Part shown: in pieces, positions 37,191 to 45,333 of the stretch
Position numbering within the stretch: position 1 is the first letter of the stretch
Layout: the number at the start of each line of letters is the position of its first letter
Source of the DNA: Bifidobacterium [indicum] DSM 20214 = LMG 11587
GTDB lineage: Bacteria > Actinomycetota > Actinomycetes > Actinomycetales > Bifidobacteriaceae
DNA length: 64,000 nucleotides
Direction: 5' to 3'
NCBI RefSeq assembly: GCF_000706765.1
Contig: NZ_CP006018.1
Coordinates: forward strand, 248,001 to 312,000
Position numbers and translations under genes: made by a program
The notes under the pieces: generated by a model
The model's database searches: none
Told to the model about the DNA's origin: nothing
The model's input: the letters and a program-made list of their open reading frames with translations, nothing else

Positions 37191-37538
37191 TCAGAAATTG
37201 CCGCCGTTCCAGCCCCAGTCCTTTGTGGCCGTGTAGCGGATGTAGGTCCTGTCCTGGGGGATGGACAGCTCGGTGTCCAGAATCTGCATGATGGACTTGG
37301 TCAGGCTCTCCCAGGCCGACTTGGGAACCTCGCTGCCGAAGACGTTGACCTCCACATAGGCGGCTGGTTGGGAGTCGTCACCCGCGAAGTAGATGGGCAT
37401 GTCCGACTCGAAGGGGCACATGAGCCACCCCTCGGACTTGCCGGGAACGGCGGTGATGGCCTTGCCGTAGGCGGTCTTGATCCGTTCACGCTGTTCGACG
37501 CTTATCGAGGTGCTGACGTGGGTATGGATAACAGGCAT
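37191..37538 (-). CDS. MIF-family tautomerase
   Basis: 115 residues starting Met-Pro, so the catalytic Pro1 becomes N-terminal after Met removal. The middle AYVEVNVFGSEVP and the C-terminal RTYIRYTATKDWGWNGGNF match macrophage migration inhibitory factor, in which YI.F......GWNG.TF is conserved. AGGAGG 6 bases upstream selects ATG 37538. Family members tautomerise phenylpyruvate and hydroxyphenylpyruvate. It is small and probably trimeric. The gene is alone, between the rplI terminator and gtrA. Confidence 0.82.
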   Translation of the reverse strand: MPVIHTHVSTSISVEQRERIKTAYGKAITAVPGKSEGWLMCPFESDMPIYFAGDDSQPAAYVEVNVFGSEVPKSAWESLTKSIMQILDTELSIPQDRTYIRYTATKDWGWNGGNF

Positions 37539-37611
37539 GATGTTCCTCCTGACTGGACTGGAGAGGGCCTGGACTTGGCCCGCCGACCCCTTCAATACTA
37601 GACGGTGCCGG

Positions 37612-38118
37612 TCAGTTCCATCCGAAAGGACGATGCGTCAGGGACCAGGCCCCGAGGCGATGGGAGAGGGAGCCCTCCTTGGCTGGTTGGCCGGGTGCCG
37701 GGGCATCAAGGAGCCACTTGCGGATAATGAAGTTCCATATGGCCACGACGACGGTTGCCACTATCTTGGCTGCGTTGGAGTAGAGCACATATTTGCTGTG
37801 CATGGAGTGGATGGCGTCGGCGGGCAGCATGGCCGTGCCTGCCCAGAGGATGAGCTCGTTGATGCCCAATCCGATGACCGAGGAGATAAGGAAGACCGTC
37901 ATCTCCATCCAACGGGCCATATCGTTCCGGTGTTTGAAAACGAACTTCATGCTGGCCAGGTAGTTGAAGGCCAGGGAGATCAGGAAGGATATGGCGCCGG
38001 CCAGCACGTTGTTGAAGTGGGCCAGGATGATCAGCAGATTCATGATGCTGACATCGATGATGAAGGCGATGGCGCCCACGATGCCGAACTTGACAAGTTG
38101 CTCGATGAGTTTGCGCAT
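37612..38118 (-). CDS. GtrA-like membrane protein
   Basis: 168 residues with four hydrophobic helices and the GtrA signature: LVKFGIVGAIAFIIDVSIMNLL, the FNYLASMKFVFKHR segment after helix 2, and SNAAKIVATVVVAIWNFIIRKW near the end. GtrA proteins are thought to flip polyprenyl-phosphate-linked sugars or otherwise aid surface glycan decoration. ATG 38118 begins the homology; the ribosome site is poor and a TTCAAT lies 8 bases upstream, so a leaderless start is possible. It is downstream of an MFS gene on the same strand. Confidence 0.85.
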   Translation of the reverse strand: MRKLIEQLVKFGIVGAIAFIIDVSIMNLLIILAHFNNVLAGAISFLISLAFNYLASMKFVFKHRNDMARWMEMTVFLISSVIGLGINELILWAGTAMLPADAIHSMHSKYVLYSNAAKIVATVVVAIWNFIIRKWLLDAPAPGQPAKEGSLSHRLGAWSLTHRPFGWN

Positions 38119-38272
38119 AAGGCACCATTGAACCACTCCCCGGCAGCCGGGCCGATACTGCCGGAGAATTGTATGCAGAAATCTCACGACGGCAGGAATC
38201 GCAACGGCACCGGTGCCTGTTGATGATTCCGACGGAGCCGGAATGCCGTACCCAGGCTTGGAGGCAGAGGGT

Positions 38273-39598
38273 TCAGGCCTTGAGCTCGGTGAGAATGGGC
38301 TTCTCGGTACTGTCTCGAATCTGACGGAACCCTACGAAGGCGATGGTGAGGGAGGTCAGCGCTAGAGCCGTGACAACCCCGAATCCGCCCCGGGAGCCGT
38401 ATCGGTCGATGAACTGACCGGCGATTGCGGACCCTGCCGATGACCCGATGGAGTTCATGGCGCTCAGCCAGGCCATCCCCTCGGTGAATCTGGCAGGGGG
38501 GACCAGGTGGAGCATGAGTTGATTCCCGTTGATCCAGGTCGGTGCCTGGCAGATGCCGATGACCAGGTAGATGAGCATGATGGTCCAGAGGTTTCCGGCA
38601 AAGAGGAAGGTGCCAATGCCCAGGTTGACCACCAGGAGGCAGAAGTAGAAGCGTTTCCAGAGGGGAATGGTCCAGCTCTTGGCACCATAGAGCAGGGCGC
38701 CTATCAAGGAGCTGAAGGAGAAACAGGCGAAGACGAACCCGGTCATCTGTTTCATGCCCTGCTCGGTGGCGAAGGAGATGATGGAGATGGAAGCGGCGCT
38801 CTGGAAGGCACCCAGGCCGAACCAGGTGACGCATACGGCTATCATGCCCGAGCTCCAGAAGGCACTCTGCCCCTCCTGCCCCTGCAGTTCGGCCGCCCTG
38901 GCAGCCTGCCTGGCCCGGTACTCCTTGCGTGTGATGCCCTGGGCCTTGGCCAGGCTGGTCTGGGACGGTGGTTCCGTTGTGGCGATCGAAAGGAACATCC
39001 AGGCGCCGACCAGGACACAGACTCCGGTGAAGGAGAAGGCCAATACCCCGGATATGACGGCCAGGATGGAAGCCAGGGGGTTTCCGATGACCCACATGGC
39101 CTCGTCGAAGACCCCGGAGAGGGACAGTGCCTGGTCGGTGGCCTTCCTGTCTCCCCTGAGGATGTTGGTCCACCTGCTGCGGCTCATGGCTCCCCACGGC
39201 GGTATCGCCGCCATGAAGGGGGTGATGCAGTACAGCACCCAGGCCGGCGCATGAGAGGTGATCGAGGTGATAAGGGCCGCGGCGGCGACCATCCAGACCA
39301 CCACGGTGGGGAGGGAGACCTGTCGCTGGCCGAACTTGTCAATCAGCTTACCCAGGATCGGGCTCACCAGTGCGAGCGATATGGCCTGGACGGCGGTCAG
39401 GGCTCCGGCCAGTGAGTAGCTGCCGTAGTAATGCTGGACCGAGATGGTGATGGTCATGCCGACCATGGGGAAGGGCATGGAGGCGATGACCGAGCCGACT
39501 GCGAAGCGGGCTGTGTGGGGCATACGTAAAAGTGACGCGTAGCCCCCGAAAATACGATGGCCGATCTGACCCAGTGCATCCCTTACCTGCTGCGGCAT
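38273..39598 (-). CDS. MFS transporter
   Basis: 441 residues with about twelve hydrophobic helices. LGKLIDKFGQRQVSL is the loop 2-3 motif of the Major Facilitator Superfamily. A long polar stretch (TTEPPSQTSLAKAQGITRKEYRARQAARAAELQGQEGQS) forms the central cytoplasmic loop. GAGGAG lies just before ATG 39598. The substrate is not predictable; the absence of motif C argues against a typical drug:H+ antiporter. Confidence 0.8.
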   Translation of the reverse strand: MPQQVRDALGQIGHRIFGGYASLLRMPHTARFAVGSVIASMPFPMVGMTITISVQHYYGSYSLAGALTAVQAISLALVSPILGKLIDKFGQRQVSLPTVVVWMVAAAALITSITSHAPAWVLYCITPFMAAIPPWGAMSRSRWTNILRGDRKATDQALSLSGVFDEAMWVIGNPLASILAVISGVLAFSFTGVCVLVGAWMFLSIATTEPPSQTSLAKAQGITRKEYRARQAARAAELQGQEGQSAFWSSGMIAVCVTWFGLGAFQSAASISIISFATEQGMKQMTGFVFACFSFSSLIGALLYGAKSWTIPLWKRFYFCLLVVNLGIGTFLFAGNLWTIMLIYLVIGICQAPTWINGNQLMLHLVPPARFTEGMAWLSAMNSIGSSAGSAIAGQFIDRYGSRGGFGVVTALALTSLTIAFVGFRQIRDSTEKPILTELKA

Positions 39599-39875
39599 TG
39601 CTCCTCCTGCCTTTTTCTCTGCTCGTATGCCTATGTGTTTGGTTTCCTCGGGGCCTGCCGCTCAACGTAGCGCTTTCACTCCCTCCATCCGCAAAGACGC
39701 GGGTCGCTCCGGGGAATCCCGGAAAACAGGGGGAGAGGGGTTGAATTGGTGGCTGTTACGGACTGTTAGACTGGTAACCGCTCCGGACCCTTGAAGCCGG
39801 TCCCGGGCTGATATAAGTTTACCCCGAGCTCTCGTCCTGAGGGAAGACCCGGGGAGCCATCGGGAGGTAGGTCAC

Positions 39876-40532
39876 TTGCCGGCAACGACCATTCATTTCA
39901 TCCGCCACGGTCAGGTATTCAATCCCGACCATATTCTCTACGAACGCCTTCCAGGCTTCCACCTGTCCGAACGCGGACGGGGGATGGCCCATGCCACGGG
40001 TAGATTCCTGGCGGCAGCGCCTGGCTTCAGGGACATCGCCGCCGTCTATTCCTCCCCCCTGGACCGGACCAGGGAAACCACGGACATCCTTCTGGAAGAG
40101 GTCAATCCCGCCAGGGGGAAACGTGGCCTGGACCCACTGAATCCGCACTATGACGAGCGGTTGATCGAGGCCGGCAATGAGTTCCGCGGCAAACGGATCG
40201 GCCGGGGTGCGGGTGCCCTCTGGTACCCCTCCAACCTGAAACTGGTCCTGGATCTTTCCAAACCAAGCTGGGGCGAGAGCTACCGGCAGATAGCCCGCAG
40301 GGTTTCGGACTTCGTATACGAAAAGGTCGAGGAATATCCGGACGCACAGATTCTGGCCGTCTCCCATGAGTCGCCCATCTGGACTTTCCGGCACCTGTTG
40401 GAGACGGGCCATCCCGAGCACAATATGCTGCGTCGTGGCACCGCCCTTGCCTCGGTCACCTCCATCACCCTGGACTGCGGCTCCCGGAAGGTGCTTGGCA
40501 TCACATATGCGGATCCGGCGGCAGGTGTGTAA
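39876..40532 (+). CDS. Histidine phosphatase superfamily protein (phosphoglycerate-mutase-like)
   Basis: 218 residues. The RHG catalytic motif is at the N-terminus (TIHFIRHGQVFNPD), the second Arg in SSPLDRTRETTDILL, the acidic residue in DERLIEAGNEF, and the second His in ILAVSHESPIW. All four family residues are present. TTG 39876 with GGGAGG about 9 bases upstream gives the family's usual N-terminus. It could be a broad-specificity phosphatase; assignment to glycolytic phosphoglycerate mutase is not supported. Confidence 0.85.
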   Translation: MPATTIHFIRHGQVFNPDHILYERLPGFHLSERGRGMAHATGRFLAAAPGFRDIAAVYSSPLDRTRETTDILLEEVNPARGKRGLDPLNPHYDERLIEAGNEFRGKRIGRGAGALWYPSNLKLVLDLSKPSWGESYRQIARRVSDFVYEKVEEYPDAQILAVSHESPIWTFRHLLETGHPEHNMLRRGTALASVTSITLDCGSRKVLGITYADPAAGV

Positions 40533-40606
40533 GGCCGTCCCCTGTGTCATAGGATGGCAGGAGGATTGCAACGCGGATTGGACCGCGACTCAGGTGAAGG
40601 AGCGTG

Positions 40607-41482
40607 ATGATTGTGGTCTATGAGCAGAATCTGGTCGAAGAGCTGGCATCCAGGCCGTCGATGGGGGAGGCCATCCAGGCCGGGGTCGACCTGATTGACC
40701 TGTGGCCGTTGACCGATGCGGTCAGGCTCAGGAACGACGCCAAATACGCCGAGACCCTGCAGGTGAGGATAACGAGGGTCCTGGCTCGGGTGATGACAGG
40801 CCAGGATGTGACCATCCCCGATGCCGAGTACGTATATGAAGGAGCCGAGGATATTCCCGGCCGGCCGCAGGAACTGGTTGATGCCCTCCTGGCCGCCAAC
40901 GACGCATATGAGGGCATGGTCGGCGGGGCGGCACAGGGTCAATCGGACAAGCTGGTCCAGGCCGCCGAGGTCCTCGGGGCCGGTTGGAACCAGGAGGATG
41001 TCAAGGCCGCCCGCGACCTGGTCGATTGCCTCGCCAAGGAGGTCACGCCAAGAGGGGAGCCCCTGGAGTCTTCGGCGGAGCAGGCCGAGGTGGGCCGACG
41101 CCTGGCCACGTCCGTGATCGCTCTGGACCGGTTGGCCTCGGCCGTCCATGCCGACGGGGATCAGGTGGTCAGAATCCTGCCGATTCTGCTCTATCTGAAC
41201 GAGCTCAACGAGCGAATGGGTATCCCCAGGGTCTTCCTGACCGATGAGCAGGTCCGTGGGGCCCTTGCCGTCATTTCGTCGAAAACGATTCACGATCTGG
41301 CGGATACCTTGGCCCCCGAGGTGGCTGCCGAGTGGAATAAGCACCTGGATGAGGTGGTCTGGGATCCGGAAGAGGCCAAGCGCCAGGCCAAGGAGGACGA
41401 TGAGCGCAAGAGTCGCGAGGCTCTCCAGGCGAAGTTTGCGCATGTCCCGGAAGACCCGAACAAGCCTCCTGTGGAACTCTGA
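40607..41482 (+). CDS. Conserved hypothetical protein, soluble and helical
   Basis: 291 residues without membrane segments or signal peptide. It is acidic and mostly helical, with a charged C-terminal tail (EEAKRQAKEDDERKSREALQAKF). AAGGAG 4 bases before ATG 40607 supports translation. I do not recognise the family. It follows the histidine phosphatase by 74 bases on the same strand and is closed by a terminator, so the two may form one transcript. Confidence 0.7.
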   Translation: MIVVYEQNLVEELASRPSMGEAIQAGVDLIDLWPLTDAVRLRNDAKYAETLQVRITRVLARVMTGQDVTIPDAEYVYEGAEDIPGRPQELVDALLAANDAYEGMVGGAAQGQSDKLVQAAEVLGAGWNQEDVKAARDLVDCLAKEVTPRGEPLESSAEQAEVGRRLATSVIALDRLASAVHADGDQVVRILPILLYLNELNERMGIPRVFLTDEQVRGALAVISSKTIHDLADTLAPEVAAEWNKHLDEVVWDPEEAKRQAKEDDERKSREALQAKFAHVPEDPNKPPVEL

Positions 41483-41505
41483 GTTTCGACCTGGATAAAT
41501 AGACA

Positions 41506-41564
41506 AACCCCCGATACCTCGGATCTCGACCTGCATGGTCGTGACCTGCTCGGTATCGGGGGTT
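41506..41564. terminator. Branched terminator hairpin
   Basis: AACCCCCGATACC (41506-41518) pairs perfectly with GGTATCGGGGGTT (41552-41564), 13 bp, with an inner CGACC/GGTCG hairpin in the loop. It lies between convergent genes ending at 41482 and 41614. Confidence 0.75.
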
Positions 41565-41613
41565 CGGTTATGTTCGGAGTCCTGCTGTCTCTATCTGACC
41601 CAGGGCATCGCCC

Positions 41614-42678
41614 TCACTTGTCGAAGCGGGCGCCGCGTGGGTCGCTGGGCCGAAGCATGAACACGAGATTGGCGATGCCTCCCCCCAGCGTGATGATGGC
41701 ACCCAGCGCGATGAGGGTAATGACTACGCCTGGTGTCTGCATGAAAGCCGCCGCGATTCCGAAGACCAACAATATGACGCCGACAGTGGTGGTGACGATA
41801 GGCAGAAGGTACCACAGGCCGGACATGTTGCTGTCGTGCAATCTGCGCACCGCAACCGCGATGTTGGGGACAAACAGCGCGACCGAAACAGCGTCCGCCA
41901 CTGCCTCGGCGGCAGTGTCGGGGGCCAGAGCGAGGAGCACGCCACAGGCCATATAGATCAGGATGTTCAGCAGGATGGACCACCAGTACTCTCCCCTGGA
42001 GGCCCGCCCCTTGAAGGTGGTGTACTTGTTGAAGAAGCGCTTGCTGGCGTTGATGAAGTCGATGCCGTACCAGGGCTGGTCAATCGGTGGAACACCGGTG
42101 TAGGCGTAACCCGCCCCTGAGGGGTAGGCAGGTGTCTGCGGAATCTGCGGTCCCACACCCGGCTGCTGGTAAGCACCCTGCTGGTATGCCCCCTGCTCAT
42201 ATCCGACCGGCTGTGCATAAGGGTCCTGACCCTGGTAGGCCGCCTGCTGCTGGCCGTATGCCTGCTCTTGGTAGTCGGGCATTGCAGGAGTCGGATGGTT
42301 GTTGGTGTACGCCGCCTGGCTTCCATAGGCCGGCTCGACTGGAGTGGGCTCGGGTGTGGGCATCGGCTGGTACGTCGACTGGTAGGTCTGCTCAGTACCG
42401 ATTCCAGGTGTTTCCTGGGGCTGCTGCTCGGTGTAAGTGTAAGAAGGCTCCTGAGGGGTCGGCTGGGCCGGGGGGAACTGCTGTTCCTGGACCGGTTCAT
42501 TTGAATATGATGGGTAGGGGTTGTTCCCTCCCTGGTATCCCTGTGCGCCAGCCGGGTCCTGCCCCGCCCCATACGCATAATCGGGGGTGCTTCCCGCCGC
42601 CTGTTCGGGCTGGTTCTGGTCGGGTTGCGTCCAGAAGTCAGGCAGATTACCCTCATTGCCATTATTCGGCTGGTTCAT
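41614..42678 (-). CDS. DUF805 membrane protein with long Gln/Pro/Tyr-rich N-terminus
   Basis: 354 residues. Residues 1-205 are low-complexity, rich in Gln, Pro, Tyr and Gly (repeats such as AYQQGAYQQP). Residues 210-354 are the DUF805 domain: RFFNKYTTFKGRASRGEYWWSILLNILIYM and IAVAVRRLHDSNMSGLWYLLPI, with four hydrophobic helices. ATG 42678 follows GGGGAAG and precedes a clearly biased region. The promoter area is AT-rich and holds an inverted repeat CATACC/GGTATG (42718-42736). The function of DUF805 proteins is unknown; the disordered tail would be cytoplasmic. Confidence 0.82.
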   Translation of the reverse strand: MNQPNNGNEGNLPDFWTQPDQNQPEQAAGSTPDYAYGAGQDPAGAQGYQGGNNPYPSYSNEPVQEQQFPPAQPTPQEPSYTYTEQQPQETPGIGTEQTYQSTYQPMPTPEPTPVEPAYGSQAAYTNNHPTPAMPDYQEQAYGQQQAAYQGQDPYAQPVGYEQGAYQQGAYQQPGVGPQIPQTPAYPSGAGYAYTGVPPIDQPWYGIDFINASKRFFNKYTTFKGRASRGEYWWSILLNILIYMACGVLLALAPDTAAEAVADAVSVALFVPNIAVAVRRLHDSNMSGLWYLLPIVTTTVGVILLVFGIAAAFMQTPGVVITLIALGAIITLGGGIANLVFMLRPSDPRGARFDK

Positions 42679-42925
42679 AGATACTTCTTCCCCTTGTGTA
42701 ATAAACGAAAATCCCCGCATACCAATTAGCGGTATGTAAATATTATTGCAAGAGTTTTTCAATATTTCCATATCCGTGTCTCAGAGGATACGTATAACGG
42801 CCTGAATCCGGGGCTGGTACCTGGCTGGGACAGTGTGTTTCCTAAGAAAATCGTTGCAGCAATCGTCCGTGTGCTTCGGGTGGGCCTCATCACGGAGTTG
42901 CTCCGATTCTTGGCGGGCAGGCCCT

Positions 42926-43696
42926 CTAGTCCTTCTCGGGTGCTCCCAGGAGCAGACGCTCGACCAGCGTGATGAGTGCCAGGAGGGCAGCCGTCAGAAT
43001 CACGATGACCAGGGTGGCGGAGAATATCAGCGGGGTTCTGAAGGAGTTGAAAGCCGACTGGAGCCAGATTCCCAAACCACTCTGGGCGCCCAGGTATTCG
43101 GCCGTGGCTGCTGTGGCGAAGACATAGGCGGCACTGATTCGCAATCCGCCGAAGATCTGCCGGGCTGCCACCCGCAGCTTCACGTGCCACAGGGCCCATG
43201 CCTTGGTAGCCCCGCAGTTCAGAGCCACGTCCTGGTAGAAACGCGGCACGGCATCCAGGCCCCGGCAGGTCTGAACGACGATGGGGAAGAGGGCGAAGAT
43301 GGCTACGATGACCACCTTGCCCAGGGGCTCGAACCCGAACCAGATGATGAAGAGCGGGGCGATGGTGATCAGAGGAATCATCTGTGCTCCAGCAATCAGC
43401 GGATAGATGGCATCGTGCAGGGTCCGCCAGGCATGGATTGCCAGGCCGATAACCAGACCCAGGGCGGTGGCCAGGAGGAAACCGAGGAGTCCCTCGACTC
43501 CGGTGATCGCCGTGGCCGGAATCAAATCGTCAAGGCTGTCGAAGGTGGCCTGGGCGATCTGGCTGGGGGAGGGGAGGACCTGGTCCGGCACCCCTCCCAG
43601 GCGTACGGCGGCCTCCCATATGACCAAGAGGGCCACCAGGGTCAGGGTCGGTGCCAGGAGCCGTGTCCATCCAGGTCTGGGGCTGGTCTGCCTCAC
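42926..43696 (-). CDS. ABC transporter permease (SsuC/TauC/ThiX-like)
   Basis: 256 residues with six hydrophobic helices. The permease EAA-type loop appears as DVALNCGATKAWALWHVKLRVAARQIFGGLRISAAYVFA. The family includes permeases for sulfonates, taurine, nitrate and the pyrimidine precursor of thiamine. Its start overlaps the end of the binding-protein gene by four bases (ATGA). No ATPase gene accompanies it in the window, and the 247 bases downstream hold no gene. Confidence 0.88.
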   Translation of the reverse strand: MRQTSPRPGWTRLLAPTLTLVALLVIWEAAVRLGGVPDQVLPSPSQIAQATFDSLDDLIPATAITGVEGLLGFLLATALGLVIGLAIHAWRTLHDAIYPLIAGAQMIPLITIAPLFIIWFGFEPLGKVVIVAIFALFPIVVQTCRGLDAVPRFYQDVALNCGATKAWALWHVKLRVAARQIFGGLRISAAYVFATAATAEYLGAQSGLGIWLQSAFNSFRTPLIFSATLVIVILTAALLALITLVERLLLGAPEKD

Positions 43697-44805
43697 TGCT
43701 TCCTTGCCTCCTTGACGAACTCGTCGGTCCAGAGGTCGATGGCCTGGGGTGCCTTGTCGGGGTTTCCCTTCCTGGCGTCCTTGTAGGTGCCGGCCTTGAA
43801 TTGGAAGTCCAGATAACTCTGGGCGTCGTCCATGTCGATCATCCCGCTGATGGTCTTCTGGCCGGGTGTTTCCAACCAGTAGCCTTCCTTTACGATGCTC
43901 TCCATTGATTTGCTGGCCAGTTCCGGGTCGATGTTCGATCCCTTGGTCTCCTGGACCAGGATTTCGGCGGCCTCATCTGGGTGGGCCAGGGAGTAGTCAT
44001 ATCCCCTCATGCTGGCGGTGATGAACTTCTGTAGGGCCTTGCGGTGCCCGGGTTGATCGAGCCAGGAGTCCCTGACCACGAAGCCCAGCTGGTCGGGGTT
44101 GCCGGGCACCCCCCAGTCTGACTGTGTGAAGCAGTGCAGGGCCGGGCCCTCGATCTCGCTCTCCACACCCTCCCAATTGGCGTAGAAGCCTGCGAAGTCC
44201 CCCTTGCCGCTGGTCAGGGTGGCGAAGGTATTGGTTCCGCTGGTCACCCGCTTGAAATCGCCATTGCCTCCCGCATGTCTGATCATCTGCTGTACCACGG
44301 CCGTCTGCTCGGCCGATCCGAAGCTGACGAAGGTCTTGCCGTCGAAATCCTTGGGGGTCTGGATATCGGTGCGTGAGGCCAGGGAGCACCAACGTGCCAC
44401 AGAGTGCTGCCCCAGGTTGAAGACCTGCTTGAGGCTGGACCCCTGGGAGTTGAAGGTGGCCAGATTGCTCAGCTTGGAGAAGCCGACATCCGCCACCTTG
44501 TTCTGCACCGATGTTTCGGCGCCGGCCTGTGCAGTGGGGAGTATCTTGACTTCGATGCCCGCGTCCTTGAAGTACCCCAGGTGACGGGCTGCATAGATGC
44601 CTACATGGTTGGTGTTGGGGGTCCAGTCCAGCATGAAGGAGATGTGGGAGTCGTCGTCCGCGCCTTCGGCCTGATTGCCGGCACCGCAGCCTGCCAGAGA
44701 GAGTCCCATGACTGCCGCGCTCGTCAGGGCCGCCAGTCTGAAGGCCAATCCGTGTGGTCCTCTTGCCTGAGCTGCGCCCGCCATGGATTTCCTCATGCTT
44801 GTCAC
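43693..44805 (-). CDS. NMT1/THI5-like ABC substrate-binding lipoprotein
   Basis: 370 residues. A signal peptide of the lipoprotein type (LTSAAVMGLSLAGCGAG, Cys near residue 40) anchors it to the membrane. The mature part opens with SFMLDWTPNTNHVGIYAARHLGYFKDAGIEVKILP, the classic start of NMT1/ThiY proteins that bind formylaminopyrimidine or HMP. A thiamine-precursor role is plausible; no TPP riboswitch was seen upstream. A TGACCGGTG repeat occurs twice upstream, 50 bases apart (44834 and 44884). Confidence 0.87.
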   Translation of the reverse strand: MTSMRKSMAGAAQARGPHGLAFRLAALTSAAVMGLSLAGCGAGNQAEGADDDSHISFMLDWTPNTNHVGIYAARHLGYFKDAGIEVKILPTAQAGAETSVQNKVADVGFSKLSNLATFNSQGSSLKQVFNLGQHSVARWCSLASRTDIQTPKDFDGKTFVSFGSAEQTAVVQQMIRHAGGNGDFKRVTSGTNTFATLTSGKGDFAGFYANWEGVESEIEGPALHCFTQSDWGVPGNPDQLGFVVRDSWLDQPGHRKALQKFITASMRGYDYSLAHPDEAAEILVQETKGSNIDPELASKSMESIVKEGYWLETPGQKTISGMIDMDDAQSYLDFQFKAGTYKDARKGNPDKAPQAIDLWTDEFVKEARKQ

Positions 44806-45333
44806 CTTGCCTTCCCGGCACTCCCTGGTGCCATGACCGGTGAGGTGTCTCGACGGGAAGGTGAGGAGCCCGCGCGACGTTCCTGACCGGTGTAGTCGAT
44901 TCCGTGTATGAAACGTGTCGTGACACGGTTGCTGCCACCAACCGCGCGAACAAAATCACTCTAGAACCTACCATAAATGGACCGCGCGAAATCCAGGACG
45001 AGGACTTCCGTCGGGTACTTCTTCTCCATGCATGTGGATGGTCCCATAGACAGGATGAGGGTGTGTTGGAGGGCCGTGTCGTCCCTGACCAACATGTTGT
45101 CATCCACTTTTCCCGGGATAATGCGGCTCAGTGAGTCGGCATGATTGCCGGCAGATGTGAGTCAAATCACATTTGGCGTCATTGTACTATATCTAGTGCT
45201 CATCTTTGTGACTCGCACTAGATATTGTGGCGTATGGTGGTAGAGTTATCTCGTTATCACAGATGACAAGAATGTAGTTCGCGGCCTTTCAGCGGTTTCG
45301 CGGGCATGGAGAGCGGCAATGCAAGGAGTGACG
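44806..45333. other. Divergent intergenic region of 528 bases
   Basis: Between the ABC binding-protein gene and nrdD. It holds the two NrdR boxes (45184-45230), two copies of TGACCGGTG 50 bases apart near the binding-protein gene, and an unassigned stretch (about 44895-45180) that contains no gene I can support. Confidence 0.6.
45184..45230 (+). promoter_or_regulatory. Pair of NrdR boxes upstream of nrdD
   Basis: GTACTATATCTAGTGC (45184-45199) and GCACTAGATATTGTGG (45215-45230) both match the NrdR-box pattern (acaCwAtATaTwgtgt). The starts are 31 bp apart, which puts them on the same face of the helix. NrdR is the ATP/dATP-sensing repressor of ribonucleotide reductase genes. The pair lies about 100 bases before the nrdD start. 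Confidence 0.85.

Noticed and set aside
44806-44990. Possible TPP riboswitch upstream of the NMT1-type binding protein
   Set aside because: The CUGAGA and the conserved GCG-GGGA-type core were looked for on the minus strand and not found.
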